Of a DNA stretch of 20,588 nt, positions 1-6,955 are shown piece after piece; position 1 is the first letter of the stretch; every line of letters starts with the position of its first letter. The stretch lies in assembly GCA_035948135.1 (NCBI GenBank), contig DASZJL010000002.1, positions 1 through 20,588 of the forward strand. Reading direction: 5' to 3'. The translations under genes were made by a program, and so were the position numbers. The notes under the pieces are model-generated. The model saw only the letters and a program-made list of their open reading frames with translations. It did not search any database and was not told where the DNA came from. Source of the DNA: CADDZP01 sp035948135 (GTDB lineage Bacteria > Actinomycetota > Acidimicrobiia > Acidimicrobiales > AC-14).

Positions 1-693
1 GGCGTGGTCGGCGAGCAGGATCTTCGCGGGACCGTTTCCATCGAACGCAAGAGTGGGCGCGCTCATCGCCAGCACGTCGAGGCCGGCGCGCGCCAGCAGG
101 TCGATGTCGTCGGCGCGCTCGGTGGGGGTGGCGTCGGTGACCCCCGAGACTCCGTAGGAGAACAGGCGGCGGCCCACGGCGGCCACATCGGGCGGCTCGT
201 CAGCCGGGATGCGCGCCCGGAGTACGTCGTCCATCCGGAACAACCGCCCGGTGGGCTCGTCCACGCCGATTGCTTCGAGGGCGCGGCTGTTCAACACCCA
301 CAGAGCGCCCGACCGGTGCTGCACGCGGACGGGCCGGTCGGGGACGGCGGCGTCGAGGGTGGCCCGCTCGAGATCGGGTCCGTGCCAGCCGACGGCGCGC
401 AGCCAGGCGCCGCGGGGAAGGGACTGGTCGGCGATACGCAGGGCGTCGGCGACGGCCGCGTCGTCAAGCAGCCCCGCCAGTTGCACGGATCGGTCCGCCG
501 CGGCCATGGCCAGCAGGTGGACGTGATGGTCGTGCAGCCCGGGCAGGAGAGCACCGCCGTCGCCGTCGATGACATCGCATCGCTGGGGACTGGGTATCTC
601 GCCGACCGCGTGGACCGTGTGCACCCTGTCGCCGTCGACGCGCACGTCGCAGCGCCGCCCGTCGACCTCCACATCCCGAAAGAGCGTGGTCAC
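1..693 (-). CDS. Amidohydrolase, YtcJ-like (Amidohydro_3), 3' end outside window
   Basis: This is the N-terminal 231 residues of a metal-dependent amidohydrolase; the gene continues past base 1. After a short beta-rich domain (residues 1-50) comes PGLHDHHVHL (51-60). Its His57-x-His59 pair is the first metal-binding motif of the superfamily, and the following helix-rich region with a GAWLRAVGW stretch resembles YtcJ-like Amidohydro_3 enzymes. These hydrolyse C-N bonds of cyclic or acylated amides; the substrate cannot be read here. The start is GTG at 693, whose GTGA overlaps the TGA of the upstream CoA-transferase, so the two are probably translationally coupled. The later metal ligands lie outside the window, so catalytic competence cannot be judged. 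The family call is fairly secure and the function open. Confidence 0.82.
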   Translation of the reverse strand, partial: MTTLFRDVEVDGRRCDVRVDGDRVHTVHAVGEIPSPQRCDVIDGDGGALLPGLHDHHVHLLAMAAADRSVQLAGLLDDAAVADALRIADQSLPRGAWLRAVGWHGPDLERATLDAAVPDRPVRVQHRSGALWVLNSRALEAIGVDEPTGRLFRMDDVLRARIPADEPPDVAAVGRRLFSYGVSGVTDATPTERADDIDLLARAGLDVLAMSAPTLAFDGNGPAKILLADHA

Positions 694-1844
694 CGCGGGG
701 AGAGCACGCGCTCGCTGTCGGCGCCGAGCGCGCTCGCCGGCTGAACTGGCAGGCGGGCCCGAGGCGGGGCTGGGTCGACGTCGCTCCCGACGTCGAGCGT
801 GGGTCCTGCGAAGCGGGCGGCGACGGCGGCGAGCGGCACGTCGATGAGGCCGCGGGCGCCGCGTGCGAGGGCGGCCAGACCGAGGTCGGCGGCCACCAGG
901 CCGGTGAGGGGGTCGGCGACGGCGTCGACACAGAAGCACGGTCCGGTGCTGTCCCACGCCACGAGGCCGCCGCCGACGGCGGCGTCGTCGCCGAACCCGA
1001 CGCCGAGCGACGCTCGGCCATAGGCGGTGATCGAGATCCACACCTGGTCGGCGCTTGGGCCCACACCGAGCTCTTGCAGAGCCCGGGGCCGCGAGGACTC
1101 GATCACGACGTCAGCCTGTGCGATCAGCCCGCGCAGGGCCTTCAGCTCCGCGGCGTCGTCGAAGTCGAGGGCGACGCTCTCCTTTCCGCCGTTGAGGAGG
1201 TCGAAGAACGGCGCGGGACCGCGGCGCGCCCCGTCGGGCCGCCCCGTCGACTCGACCTTGATGACACGGGCGCCGGCCAGCTGCAGCAGGTGGCCGCACA
1301 GCGGCCCCGCCCACAGAGAGGAGAGGTCCACGACGAACGCGTCGGCGATCGGCTTCGGGGGACCGCCACCCTTCGTTCTGTCGGCGACGGTTGCTCGGGC
1401 CGTGCCGAGTGCGGCGACCGGCAGCCCCAGCAGGCGGGCCCGCTCGATCAGCTGCTCGGTGGGTCGTTGGGTGGCGTGGTGGGAGACGACGCCCCAGATG
1501 TCGTCCGCTGGTGGGACTTCGAGCCAGGCGGGGACGGCGTCGACGTCGTCGGGGCGGGCGAGCGACACCGCGAGCCAGCCGTCGGCCGCGGGGAGGAGGC
1601 GAGTCGACCCGCCACAGCTGTGGTCCCCACCGCGGGTCAGGCCCGCGACGGCCGCCCGCTCGGCGAGCACGGCGAGGAGGTCGAGGTCGACGCCCCAGCG
1701 CGCAGATAGAGAGGTGCCGAGGTCGTGTAGGGCGGCGACGAATCCCGCCGGCGGCCCGAGCGGTGGGGCGTCGGGGCGCCCGGTGAGCGCCATGCAGCCG
1801 CTCGCCGCCCACGCCTCGACATCGGCCCGGTCCGTGTCCGCCAT
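690..1844 (-). CDS. Family III CoA-transferase (CaiB/BaiF-like) with rearranged domain order
   Basis: A 384-residue protein related to CaiB/BaiF CoA-transferases, which move CoA between acids in the cytoplasm. The usual N-terminal signature appears only from about residue 170 (VDLSSLWAGPLCGHLLQLAG, then VIKVES, FFDLLNGGKESVALDF and ADVVIESSRPRALQELG). The segment VDAVADPLTGLVAADLGLAA near residue 310 holds the Asp expected to be catalytic. The first 165 residues (WAASGCMALTGRPDAPPLG, later LLPAADGWLAVSLARPDD) look like the middle and C-terminal part of the family. The protein stops soon after IDVPLAAVAARFA, without the usual C-terminal domain. The start is ATG 1844. The frame stays open further upstream, but that sequence is antisense to the crotonase gene and does not resemble the family. 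It overlaps the amidohydrolase by 4 bp. The partner acid is unknown. Confidence 0.85.
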   Translation of the reverse strand: MADTDRADVEAWAASGCMALTGRPDAPPLGPPAGFVAALHDLGTSLSARWGVDLDLLAVLAERAAVAGLTRGGDHSCGGSTRLLPAADGWLAVSLARPDDVDAVPAWLEVPPADDIWGVVSHHATQRPTEQLIERARLLGLPVAALGTARATVADRTKGGGPPKPIADAFVVDLSSLWAGPLCGHLLQLAGARVIKVESTGRPDGARRGPAPFFDLLNGGKESVALDFDDAAELKALRGLIAQADVVIESSRPRALQELGVGPSADQVWISITAYGRASLGVGFGDDAAVGGGLVAWDSTGPCFCVDAVADPLTGLVAADLGLAALARGARGLIDVPLAAVAARFAGPTLDVGSDVDPAPPRARLPVQPASALGADSERVLSPR

Positions 1845-1898
1845 GCCTACAGTGACGTCATCGTCGTCGAACGCCTGTCGGCGCAGACCTTCCTGGAC
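1845..1898. promoter_or_regulatory. Short divergent promoter region between CoA-transferase and crotonase
   Basis: Only 54 bp separate the ATG of the CoA-transferase from the GTG assigned to the crotonase, so both promoters must lie here or inside the genes. The region contains a perfect 8-bp palindrome, TGACGTCA (1853-1860), and a -10-like TACAGT (1848-1853) on the plus strand. No clear Shine-Dalgarno sequence precedes either start, which would fit leaderless transcripts. Promoter identity is inferred. Confidence 0.4.
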
Positions 1899-2831
1899 GT
1901 GCTGCGGTCGCCGTTCGGCCCCGAGGAGCTGGCCGAGCAGGGACCGCTCGTGTTCGTCGACACCGAGAACATGGTCGCGAACGACGGCGACCTCGACACC
2001 ATCGCCACGTGCCCGGTCGTCGTCGCCGGGGATGGCCCGTCCGACCTGGCCGACGTCGTGGTCGATGGTGCGTCGCTGGCCGACATCGCTGGCACCGTTG
2101 AGCAGTGGCCGGTCGCCAGCGTCGCGTTGGCCATGCTGCTCCGCGCGGCCGACCGGCGGTCGATCGCCGATGGTTTGGTGGCCGAGTCGGCGGTGTACTC
2201 CGTGCTGCAGTCGGGCGCGGAGTTCTCCCAATGGCGGGCGACGAGGCCCGTGCGGGCGCGGTCCGAGGAGGAGGGTCCGGCCGTGCGGATGGAGCGCGAT
2301 GGCGATCGCCTGCTGGTGACGCTTTCGCGTCCCGAGGTCCACAACGCCTTCTCGGCCCGCATGCGCGACGAGCTCGTCGACGCCTTGGCCGTGGCCCAAA
2401 GTGACGCCTCGATCGCCCACGTCGTGTTGGCGGGCGACGGGCCGTCGTTCTGCAGCGGCGGTGACCTCGACGAGTTCGGCTCCCGCCCTGACCCGGCGAC
2501 CGCCCACGTCATCCGCCTCGAGCGAAGCCCGGCGCGGTCGATGGCGACGGTAGGCCCGCGGGTGGAGGCGCACCTGCACGGGGCGTGCATGGGCGCGGGC
2601 ATCGAACTGGCCGCATTCGCTCGGCGGGTGCTGGCGACCTCTGATGCGGCGATCGCCCTTCCCGAGGTGACGCTTGGCCTGATTCCGGGCGCCGGAGGCA
2701 CGGTCAGCCTTCCGCGCCGCATCGGCCGGCACCGAACGGCTCTCCTCGCCCTGTCGGGCAAGACCGTCGACGCCGCGACGGCACTGGATTGGGGCCTGGT
2801 TGACGAGGTGCGGGCGGATGAGCCGAGCTGA
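1899..2831 (+). CDS. Enoyl-CoA hydratase/isomerase (crotonase family), N-terminally extended
   Basis: A 310-residue crotonase-fold enzyme that probably hydrates or isomerises an enoyl-CoA in the cytoplasm. The crotonase core starts near residue 128 (RMERDGDRLLVTLSRPEVHN). The oxyanion-hole motif is GDGPSFCSGGDLDEF (179-193). Both glutamates used by classical hydratases are present: Glu236 in GAGIELAAF and Glu255 in ALPEVTLGLIPGAGGT. The protein ends directly after WGLVDEVRADEPS and lacks the roughly 60-70-residue helical tail normal for the family. The first 125 residues include VASVALAMLLR and GLVAESAVYSVLQSGAEFSQW, which resemble that missing tail. GTG 1899 is the first ordinary start in frame; coding-like sequence continues upstream to about 1860 with only a CTG (1875), so the start is uncertain. 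It diverges from the CoA-transferase. Confidence 0.85.
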   Translation: MLRSPFGPEELAEQGPLVFVDTENMVANDGDLDTIATCPVVVAGDGPSDLADVVVDGASLADIAGTVEQWPVASVALAMLLRAADRRSIADGLVAESAVYSVLQSGAEFSQWRATRPVRARSEEEGPAVRMERDGDRLLVTLSRPEVHNAFSARMRDELVDALAVAQSDASIAHVVLAGDGPSFCSGGDLDEFGSRPDPATAHVIRLERSPARSMATVGPRVEAHLHGACMGAGIELAAFARRVLATSDAAIALPEVTLGLIPGAGGTVSLPRRIGRHRTALLALSGKTVDAATALDWGLVDEVRADEPS

Positions 2832-2851
2832 TTCGCGGTAGAACCGACTGC

Positions 2852-3019
2852 ATGGCAAGGGGTTCACGTCCGAGGGTTCGCTGGCACAACGACCGCGTCC
2901 GCAAGAACAAGGCCCGGCTCAAGCGCCGAGCAGCAGCCGCCGGCGCGGCGCGTCAGGCCGGCGAGACCGGCGCCCAGGCGCGCCGGAGCGCCAAGCCGGA
3001 GGCGACCCCCACGCCCTGA
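2852..3019 (+). CDS. Small Arg/Lys/Ala-rich basic protein, unknown function
   Basis: A 55-residue protein beginning MARGSRPRVRWHNDRVRKNK and ending in an Ala/Arg-rich tail, very basic, with no membrane segment or signal peptide. The frame uses G or C at most third codon positions, as neighbouring genes do, which supports real coding. It starts 20 bp after the crotonase stop and is probably co-transcribed. No good Shine-Dalgarno sequence precedes the ATG. The composition would suit binding to RNA or DNA, or a ribosome-associated role, but I recognise no family; it does not match the bTHX or bS22 patterns I know. Confidence 0.6.
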   Translation: MARGSRPRVRWHNDRVRKNKARLKRRAAAAGAARQAGETGAQARRSAKPEATPTP

Positions 3020-3024
3020 CCCTG

Positions 3025-3096
3025 AACCTCTCCAAGGTTCGTTTCGCGCTCGGCAATCAAGCACAAACGGCTCATCGCCAGCACTTTGGAGAGGTT
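3025..3096. repeat. Perfect 11-bp inverted repeat with 50-bp spacer
   Basis: AACCTCTCCAA (3025-3035) is matched exactly by its reverse complement TTGGAGAGGTT (3086-3096). It sits in the 150-bp gap between the small basic gene and the exported protein at 3170. The loop is too long and the stem too AT-poor at its end for a normal intrinsic terminator. A direct repeat GACGTTCC follows at 3097-3104 and 3106-3113. The role is unknown; 3' end protection or an operator for the next gene are possible. Confidence 0.5.
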
Positions 3097-3169
3097 GACG
3101 TTCCCGACGTTCCGGCGGAGACGCGCGTCAGTGTGACAGGGCACGCAAACTTCCACTTGACGCCGCGGT

Positions 3170-3760
3170 GTGAACGGCCGAGAACACAGCGTGCTTCGGA
3201 GGCTATTGACTGTCGTCGTCATTGCGGGGTCCGTCTCGGGGATCGGCGCGGTTGTCGCGGCCGGTGCCAGCCAGACAAGCACGGTTACGCCGCCGACCGT
3301 GACGACAACGTCGACCACTGCAACGCAGGCGACTGCGGAGGGCGTGACGCATACGATCTCGGTCGCCGTGAGGGGTGGGTCGCTGTCGGTGCGTCCCGCC
3401 TCGGTGGTTGTTCCGCTGACGTGGGATGCGGCCTGCGGTTGCTCCCGCGGCCAGGCCAATGTCGACGTCATCGACGCGCGAGGCACGTTGACGGGCTGGA
3501 CGGCAAGGGCTGTCGTCAACGCCGGGAACGGAACAGTGAGCGTGCGCCCCGCCAAGCCGGTGGTGGTTGACGGAGAGGATTCGGGACTTGCCGCCGGCAA
3601 GAAGGTCAAGACGCAGAGCGGTGGCATCGTCACCCTTGGTTCGGCTGCTGCTGGCGGTGGCGGCGGGTCCTATCGAATCCCCGTAGAAGTCGAGGTGACG
3701 GGGCACCGGGCCACGAACCCTGTGACCGTCACGCTCGTCCCGCAGGTCACCGGCGCCTAG
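3170..3760 (+). CDS. Small secreted WxL-like beta-sandwich protein
   Basis: A 196-residue exported protein. It has a signal peptide (RRLLTVVVIAGSVSGIGAVV, roughly residues 10-29), a short Thr-rich stretch (about 36-52) and one beta-rich domain. The domain contains VDVIDARGTLTGWTARAVV, matching the D-x-RG...GW pattern around the first tryptophan of WxL cell-wall-binding domains, and a later GGGGGSYRIPVEVEV block like the Gly-rich turn and strand near a WxL C-terminus. The second WxL motif is not evident, so I call it WxL-like. GTG 3170 is the assigned start; GTG 3191 would give a shorter, equally plausible signal peptide. Its last 14 bp overlap the end of the convergent lipase gene. Firmicutes WxL proteins bind peptidoglycan non-covalently and partner with DUF916 proteins, one of which is encoded nearby. 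Confidence 0.65.
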   Translation: MNGREHSVLRRLLTVVVIAGSVSGIGAVVAAGASQTSTVTPPTVTTTSTTATQATAEGVTHTISVAVRGGSLSVRPASVVVPLTWDAACGCSRGQANVDVIDARGTLTGWTARAVVNAGNGTVSVRPAKPVVVDGEDSGLAAGKKVKTQSGGIVTLGSAAAGGGGGSYRIPVEVEVTGHRATNPVTVTLVPQVTGA

Positions 3761-5312
3761 CGCGAGTGAGAAGCAGTCCGCAGAGCACAAAGAACGCGCC
3801 GGCGAAGATCGAGCGCTCGACGTCGGTCCCCGTGAACGAGAGTTGGCTCCTGGTTGTCTGTGTGCCGAGCACCTGAGCACCCAAGGTCGTCGTCGTGGGC
3901 GCGGCGAGTGCAGCAGCGGATGCGGTGGTCGTCGTCGACGTCGCCGCCGGAGCGGCCGTCGTCGATGTTGTCGTCGGTGCGACCGTGGTGGTCGTGATGC
4001 TCGTCGTCGTTGACGTCGGAGACGTCGTCGTCGTGGTTGGTGCGACCGCTGACGCACAAGCGGTCGTGTCGATGCCAGGCAAGCCGGTCGGCGTGACGCT
4101 CGGCGCCGCCTTCCCGGCGAACCGATCGGCGATCCACGCCAGCATGTCGTTGAACGAGGGGCCGATCACCCCTGCGTGGCTCTGCCCGGGGTAGATCCAG
4201 CGCTGGGTGCCCTGCCCGAGAGCGCACTGCTGACCGAATAGGAGCTGTGTCGAGACCACCGGGATCTGTTCGTCGGCTCCGCCTTGGATGATCAGGAGGG
4301 GTTGCGACACCGCTTGGGTGAACCGCCCGGGATCGTTAGCGACGAGGAGGTCGTGCCAGGAAGGCACGCTCGCGGGGTCCGCCTTTTCGAGGTCGCTGAA
4401 GTTGATGCCCTGGACGCCGGCGGCAATGGTCCCGGTGCAGCCCTGGTCGACAAGAGCGAGCTTCTGCAACCCGAGCGGCGAGAGCACGGCGTCGAGCGGC
4501 GCCTGTTGGTCGCCGTAGGCGGCGTTGAATCCGGCCGCCGCCATCAAGAGGTAGTAGCGGAATGGGCTGTTCTGCAGGGCGGCGTTGAAGAACAGAAGTT
4601 GCGATGGCGGAGCGCCGGCGACGACACCGACGAGGTGAATCTCGGGCGCCCACTGGTCGGCGATGTGCAGGCTGAACATGGCCGCGTGCCCGCCTTGTGA
4701 GTGTCCCCATACGAGATATCGGTCGCTCGCGTGGAGCTGCGGCAGCTGCCGGGCGGCGCGCACGATGTCGAGCACGCCGCGCGCTTCACTGTCGCCGACG
4801 ATGTACGGATGCCGACCCGGCGTCCCGAGACCCTCATAGTCCGTTGCCGTTACGAGGTAACCCTGGTCGAGGAGGGTGTTGGCGAACCCTGCGTAGCTCG
4901 TCGGATCGAGTGACGGCGCACAGGCGTCGGCGATGCCGGTGGTGCCGTGCGCCCACGAGATCACCGGGTAGCCACCGGCGGGGGGCGGTGTGGCAGGCAC
5001 GGCGACGAGGCCGGTGACGGCGATGTCCTTCCCGAGCACCGATCGGGAGTGGTACATCACCCGATAGAGGGTCCCGTGCACACCGGCGATGCCCTCCTGT
5101 TCGAGAGCGATGACGTCGCCCGGCTTTCCCGATGGCAGCGGATCGGGGATGCCGTAGAACGCCGGCAGCCCAAGAGGAGGCGGCAAGACGGCCGCCGCTG
5201 CGGGCGTGGCGCCGATCCTCGGGGCGGGTGAGGACCCGACGACAGTCGCGGCGATCGCGGTCGCCGCGAGCAGGCACGCCGCGGCCACCGCGGCGCGCCG
5301 GTGGCGGCTCAA
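3747..5312 (-). CDS. Secreted lipase/esterase with Thr-rich stalk and sorting-signal tail
   Basis: A 521-residue exported alpha/beta-hydrolase resembling secretory triacylglycerol lipases (LIP family). The signal peptide is about residues 1-42. The nucleophile elbow GHSQGG places Ser205. Asp347 (GGADEQIP) and His379 (GQSHAG) complete a likely triad, and WAHGTTG (about 120-126) fits an oxyanion-hole region. A Thr/Ser/Ala linker (about 425-476) leads to VLGTQTT, then LSFTG (491-495), a hydrophobic helix and RARRR, a tripartite sorting-signal layout. I chose TTG 5312 because it overlaps the upstream stop (TTGA) and gives a basic SRHRR n-region; the frame is open to ATG 5399, inside the upstream gene. 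It is the last gene of the minus-strand surface operon. The substrate is unknown; cell-envelope or environmental esters are possible. Confidence 0.85.
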   Translation of the reverse strand: MSRHRRAAVAAACLLAATAIAATVVGSSPAPRIGATPAAAAVLPPPLGLPAFYGIPDPLPSGKPGDVIALEQEGIAGVHGTLYRVMYHSRSVLGKDIAVTGLVAVPATPPPAGGYPVISWAHGTTGIADACAPSLDPTSYAGFANTLLDQGYLVTATDYEGLGTPGRHPYIVGDSEARGVLDIVRAARQLPQLHASDRYLVWGHSQGGHAAMFSLHIADQWAPEIHLVGVVAGAPPSQLLFFNAALQNSPFRYYLLMAAAGFNAAYGDQQAPLDAVLSPLGLQKLALVDQGCTGTIAAGVQGINFSDLEKADPASVPSWHDLLVANDPGRFTQAVSQPLLIIQGGADEQIPVVSTQLLFGQQCALGQGTQRWIYPGQSHAGVIGPSFNDMLAWIADRFAGKAAPSVTPTGLPGIDTTACASAVAPTTTTTSPTSTTTSITTTTVAPTTTSTTAAPAATSTTTTASAAALAAPTTTTLGAQVLGTQTTRSQLSFTGTDVERSIFAGAFFVLCGLLLTRARRR

Positions 5313-6943
5313 CGCCTTCGGGCAGCTGCCCTGAGCGGTCGGGTGTTGAAGACGAGCATGGCGCCAAGCAACAGCGAGAAGAGCCCGATCATCAGCCACG
5401 TGGTGGCAGAGGAGCCCGTGAATGCGAGGGCCGAGTTGGTCGTCTGCGTGCCGAGGACTTGAGCTGCCGCGGTCGAGGTGGTGGACGCTGCCGGTGTGCC
5501 GGGTGCCACGATCTCGATCGGGATCGACACCTTCACTGCACCGTCGGCGGTGGCCACTTGGATGTGATGTGTCCCCAGGGTCGCGTCCGACGGAATCGTG
5601 ACCGCGACCTGGAAGGCCCCCTTGCCGTCAGCGGTAACGGTGCCAAGTTGGACCGGGGTGCTGAGGAAGGTCACGCTCAGCGTGGAGCCGTTGGGGAATC
5701 CCGACCCAGAGAGCGTCACGCTTCCGCCCGGTGATGTGGAGGCCGTATTGGCGCTGACAGAAGGTCCTGCCGTTGTCGTCGTCGTTCCCGCGATCGTCGT
5801 GGAGGTGGTGGGCACGACCTGGCCTACGAAGGTGATGTCCTTGGTCACCTGGTGGGCCGCGAGGTCGGCGAGGGCGATCTGGCACGTGTCACCCGCGGCA
5901 AGTTGGGCGGCCGTCGGCGGACAGGGGTAAAGGGCGGCGTCGGCTGCGGCGTCGTGGCCGGCGCTGTCGGTTCCGGCGCTGGGCGGCCCCACGGTGCCGG
6001 TGTGGACGACGAACGGCGTGGCGCTGAGATTGCCGGATGCGTCGAAGTTGATCAGCGCGTTGAACGGACTGGAGCAGCTCACCGGCACTGGATTGCCCGA
6101 GACGGCGATCGTCGGCTGGCCTGGATCGTTGTTGCACTGCAGGATCACACCGAGCCCGGGAGAGAACCCCGCTCCGCTCACGTTGGTCGCCGCCCCGTCT
6201 GTCAGCCCAGTCGACGGGGACACCGTGATGGATCGAGCGGGCGGCGCCGTCGTCGAGGTGGTCGTCGCGTGTGTGGTCGTGGTTGTCGTTGCGTGCGCCG
6301 TCGTGGTTGTCGTTGCGTGTGCGGTCGTGGTTGTCGTTGCGTGTGCGGTCGTGGTGGTCGTCGGGGCGGTGCTCGTGGTTGTCGATGTCGGCCCTGCGGT
6401 CGTCGTTGTGGTGCCACCTTGGCCTTGGAAGGCGATGTCTTTGGTCGCTCGGTGGGCTGCGAGGTCAGCGAGCGCGATTTGGCACGTGTCGCCCGCGGCA
6501 AGTTGGGCGGCGGTTGGCGGACACGGATAGAGCGCGGCATCGGTGGCCGCATCGTGGCCTGCGCTGTCCGTCCCCGCGGCGGGCGGACCGACGGTCCCGG
6601 TGTGCACGGCAAACGGAGTGGCGCCCAGATTGCCGGATGCGTCGAAGTTGATAAGCGCATTGAACGGACTGGAGCAGCTCACCGGGACGGGGTTACCGGA
6701 GACCGCGATCGTCGGCTGGCCGGGATCGTTGTTGCACTGCAGGATCACACCGAGACCGGCGGTGTATCCGGAGCCGCTCACGTTGACGGACTGCCCGTTC
6801 GTGAGACCCGTCGACGGGCTTACGTCGACTGCCTGGGCTGCCGACGCCGGTGACACCATCGCGATCACAAGCGATATCGCGCCGATGGCAATCAGGGCTA
6901 CGCCGGCTCGTCGCCGGCGCGTTGTCGATGGTGTCGTATGCAT
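5309..6943 (-). CDS. Cell-surface protein with two neocarzinostatin-like domains and sorting tail
   Basis: A 544-residue exported protein. It has a signal peptide (1-36, ending SPASAAQ), then two domains (about 38-175 and 238-375) resembling the neocarzinostatin apoprotein fold: V(S/T)PSTGLT(N/D)G, a V-S-G-x-G-(Y/F) strand, and two Cys pairs (70/90 with 141/154; 270/290 with 341/354). The copies are exactly 200 residues apart with about 8 differences over residues 65-173. Between them lies a Thr-rich linker with TTTTTAHA repeats. A third Ig-like domain (about 394-480) is followed by VLGTQTT, LAFTG (506-510), a membrane helix and RAAARRR. Neocarzinostatin carries an enediyne in streptomycetes; no enediyne genes are here, so adhesion or ligand binding is more likely. 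ATG 6943 has GAAGGG upstream, 12 bp after the previous stop. Confidence 0.85.
   Translation of the reverse strand: MHTTPSTTRRRRAGVALIAIGAISLVIAMVSPASAAQAVDVSPSTGLTNGQSVNVSGSGYTAGLGVILQCNNDPGQPTIAVSGNPVPVSCSSPFNALINFDASGNLGATPFAVHTGTVGPPAAGTDSAGHDAATDAALYPCPPTAAQLAAGDTCQIALADLAAHRATKDIAFQGQGGTTTTTAGPTSTTTSTAPTTTTTAHATTTTTAHATTTTTAHATTTTTTHATTTSTTAPPARSITVSPSTGLTDGAATNVSGAGFSPGLGVILQCNNDPGQPTIAVSGNPVPVSCSSPFNALINFDASGNLSATPFVVHTGTVGPPSAGTDSAGHDAAADAALYPCPPTAAQLAAGDTCQIALADLAAHQVTKDITFVGQVVPTTSTTIAGTTTTTAGPSVSANTASTSPGGSVTLSGSGFPNGSTLSVTFLSTPVQLGTVTADGKGAFQVAVTIPSDATLGTHHIQVATADGAVKVSIPIEIVAPGTPAASTTSTAAAQVLGTQTTNSALAFTGSSATTWLMIGLFSLLLGAMLVFNTRPLRAAARRR
5819..6832 (-). repeat. Tandem duplication of a ~414-bp domain-coding unit
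   Basis: Two copies (5819-6232 and 6419-6832), offset by 600 bp, encode the two neocarzinostatin-like domains. The protein copies are almost identical across the Cys-containing core, yet the DNA differs at many third positions, for example GTGATGTCCTTGGTCACC against GCGATGTCTTTGGTCGCT. The duplication is therefore not very recent and the sequence is held by selection. The intervening DNA encodes the Thr-rich linker. Confidence 0.85.
6267..6362 (-). repeat. Four 24-bp tandem repeats coding for the Thr-Ala-His linker
   Basis: Four adjacent 24-bp copies of GCGTGTGCGGTCGTGGTTGT plus CGTT start at 6267, 6291, 6315 and 6339. On the minus strand each codes for an eight-residue unit of five threonines and Ala-His-Ala type residues. 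Copies differ by a few bases. Being a multiple of three, changes in copy number would alter stalk length without a frameshift. Confidence 0.85.
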
Positions 6944-6955
6944 GGTCAGAACCCT

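Noticed and set aside
4..744. Long plus-strand open frame at the left end
   Set aside because: It is antisense to the amidohydrolase, whose HxH motif and coupled start are clear; the plus-strand product has no recognisable family and an Arg/Gly-rich shadow composition.
1845..2867. In-frame upstream extension of the CoA-transferase on the minus strand
   Set aside because: The extension is antisense to the crotonase gene and shows no resemblance to the family; ATG 1844 is the better start.
6267..6362. CRISPR-like repeat array
   Set aside because: The units are contiguous 24-bp copies without spacers, in frame, and encode a Thr-rich linker.
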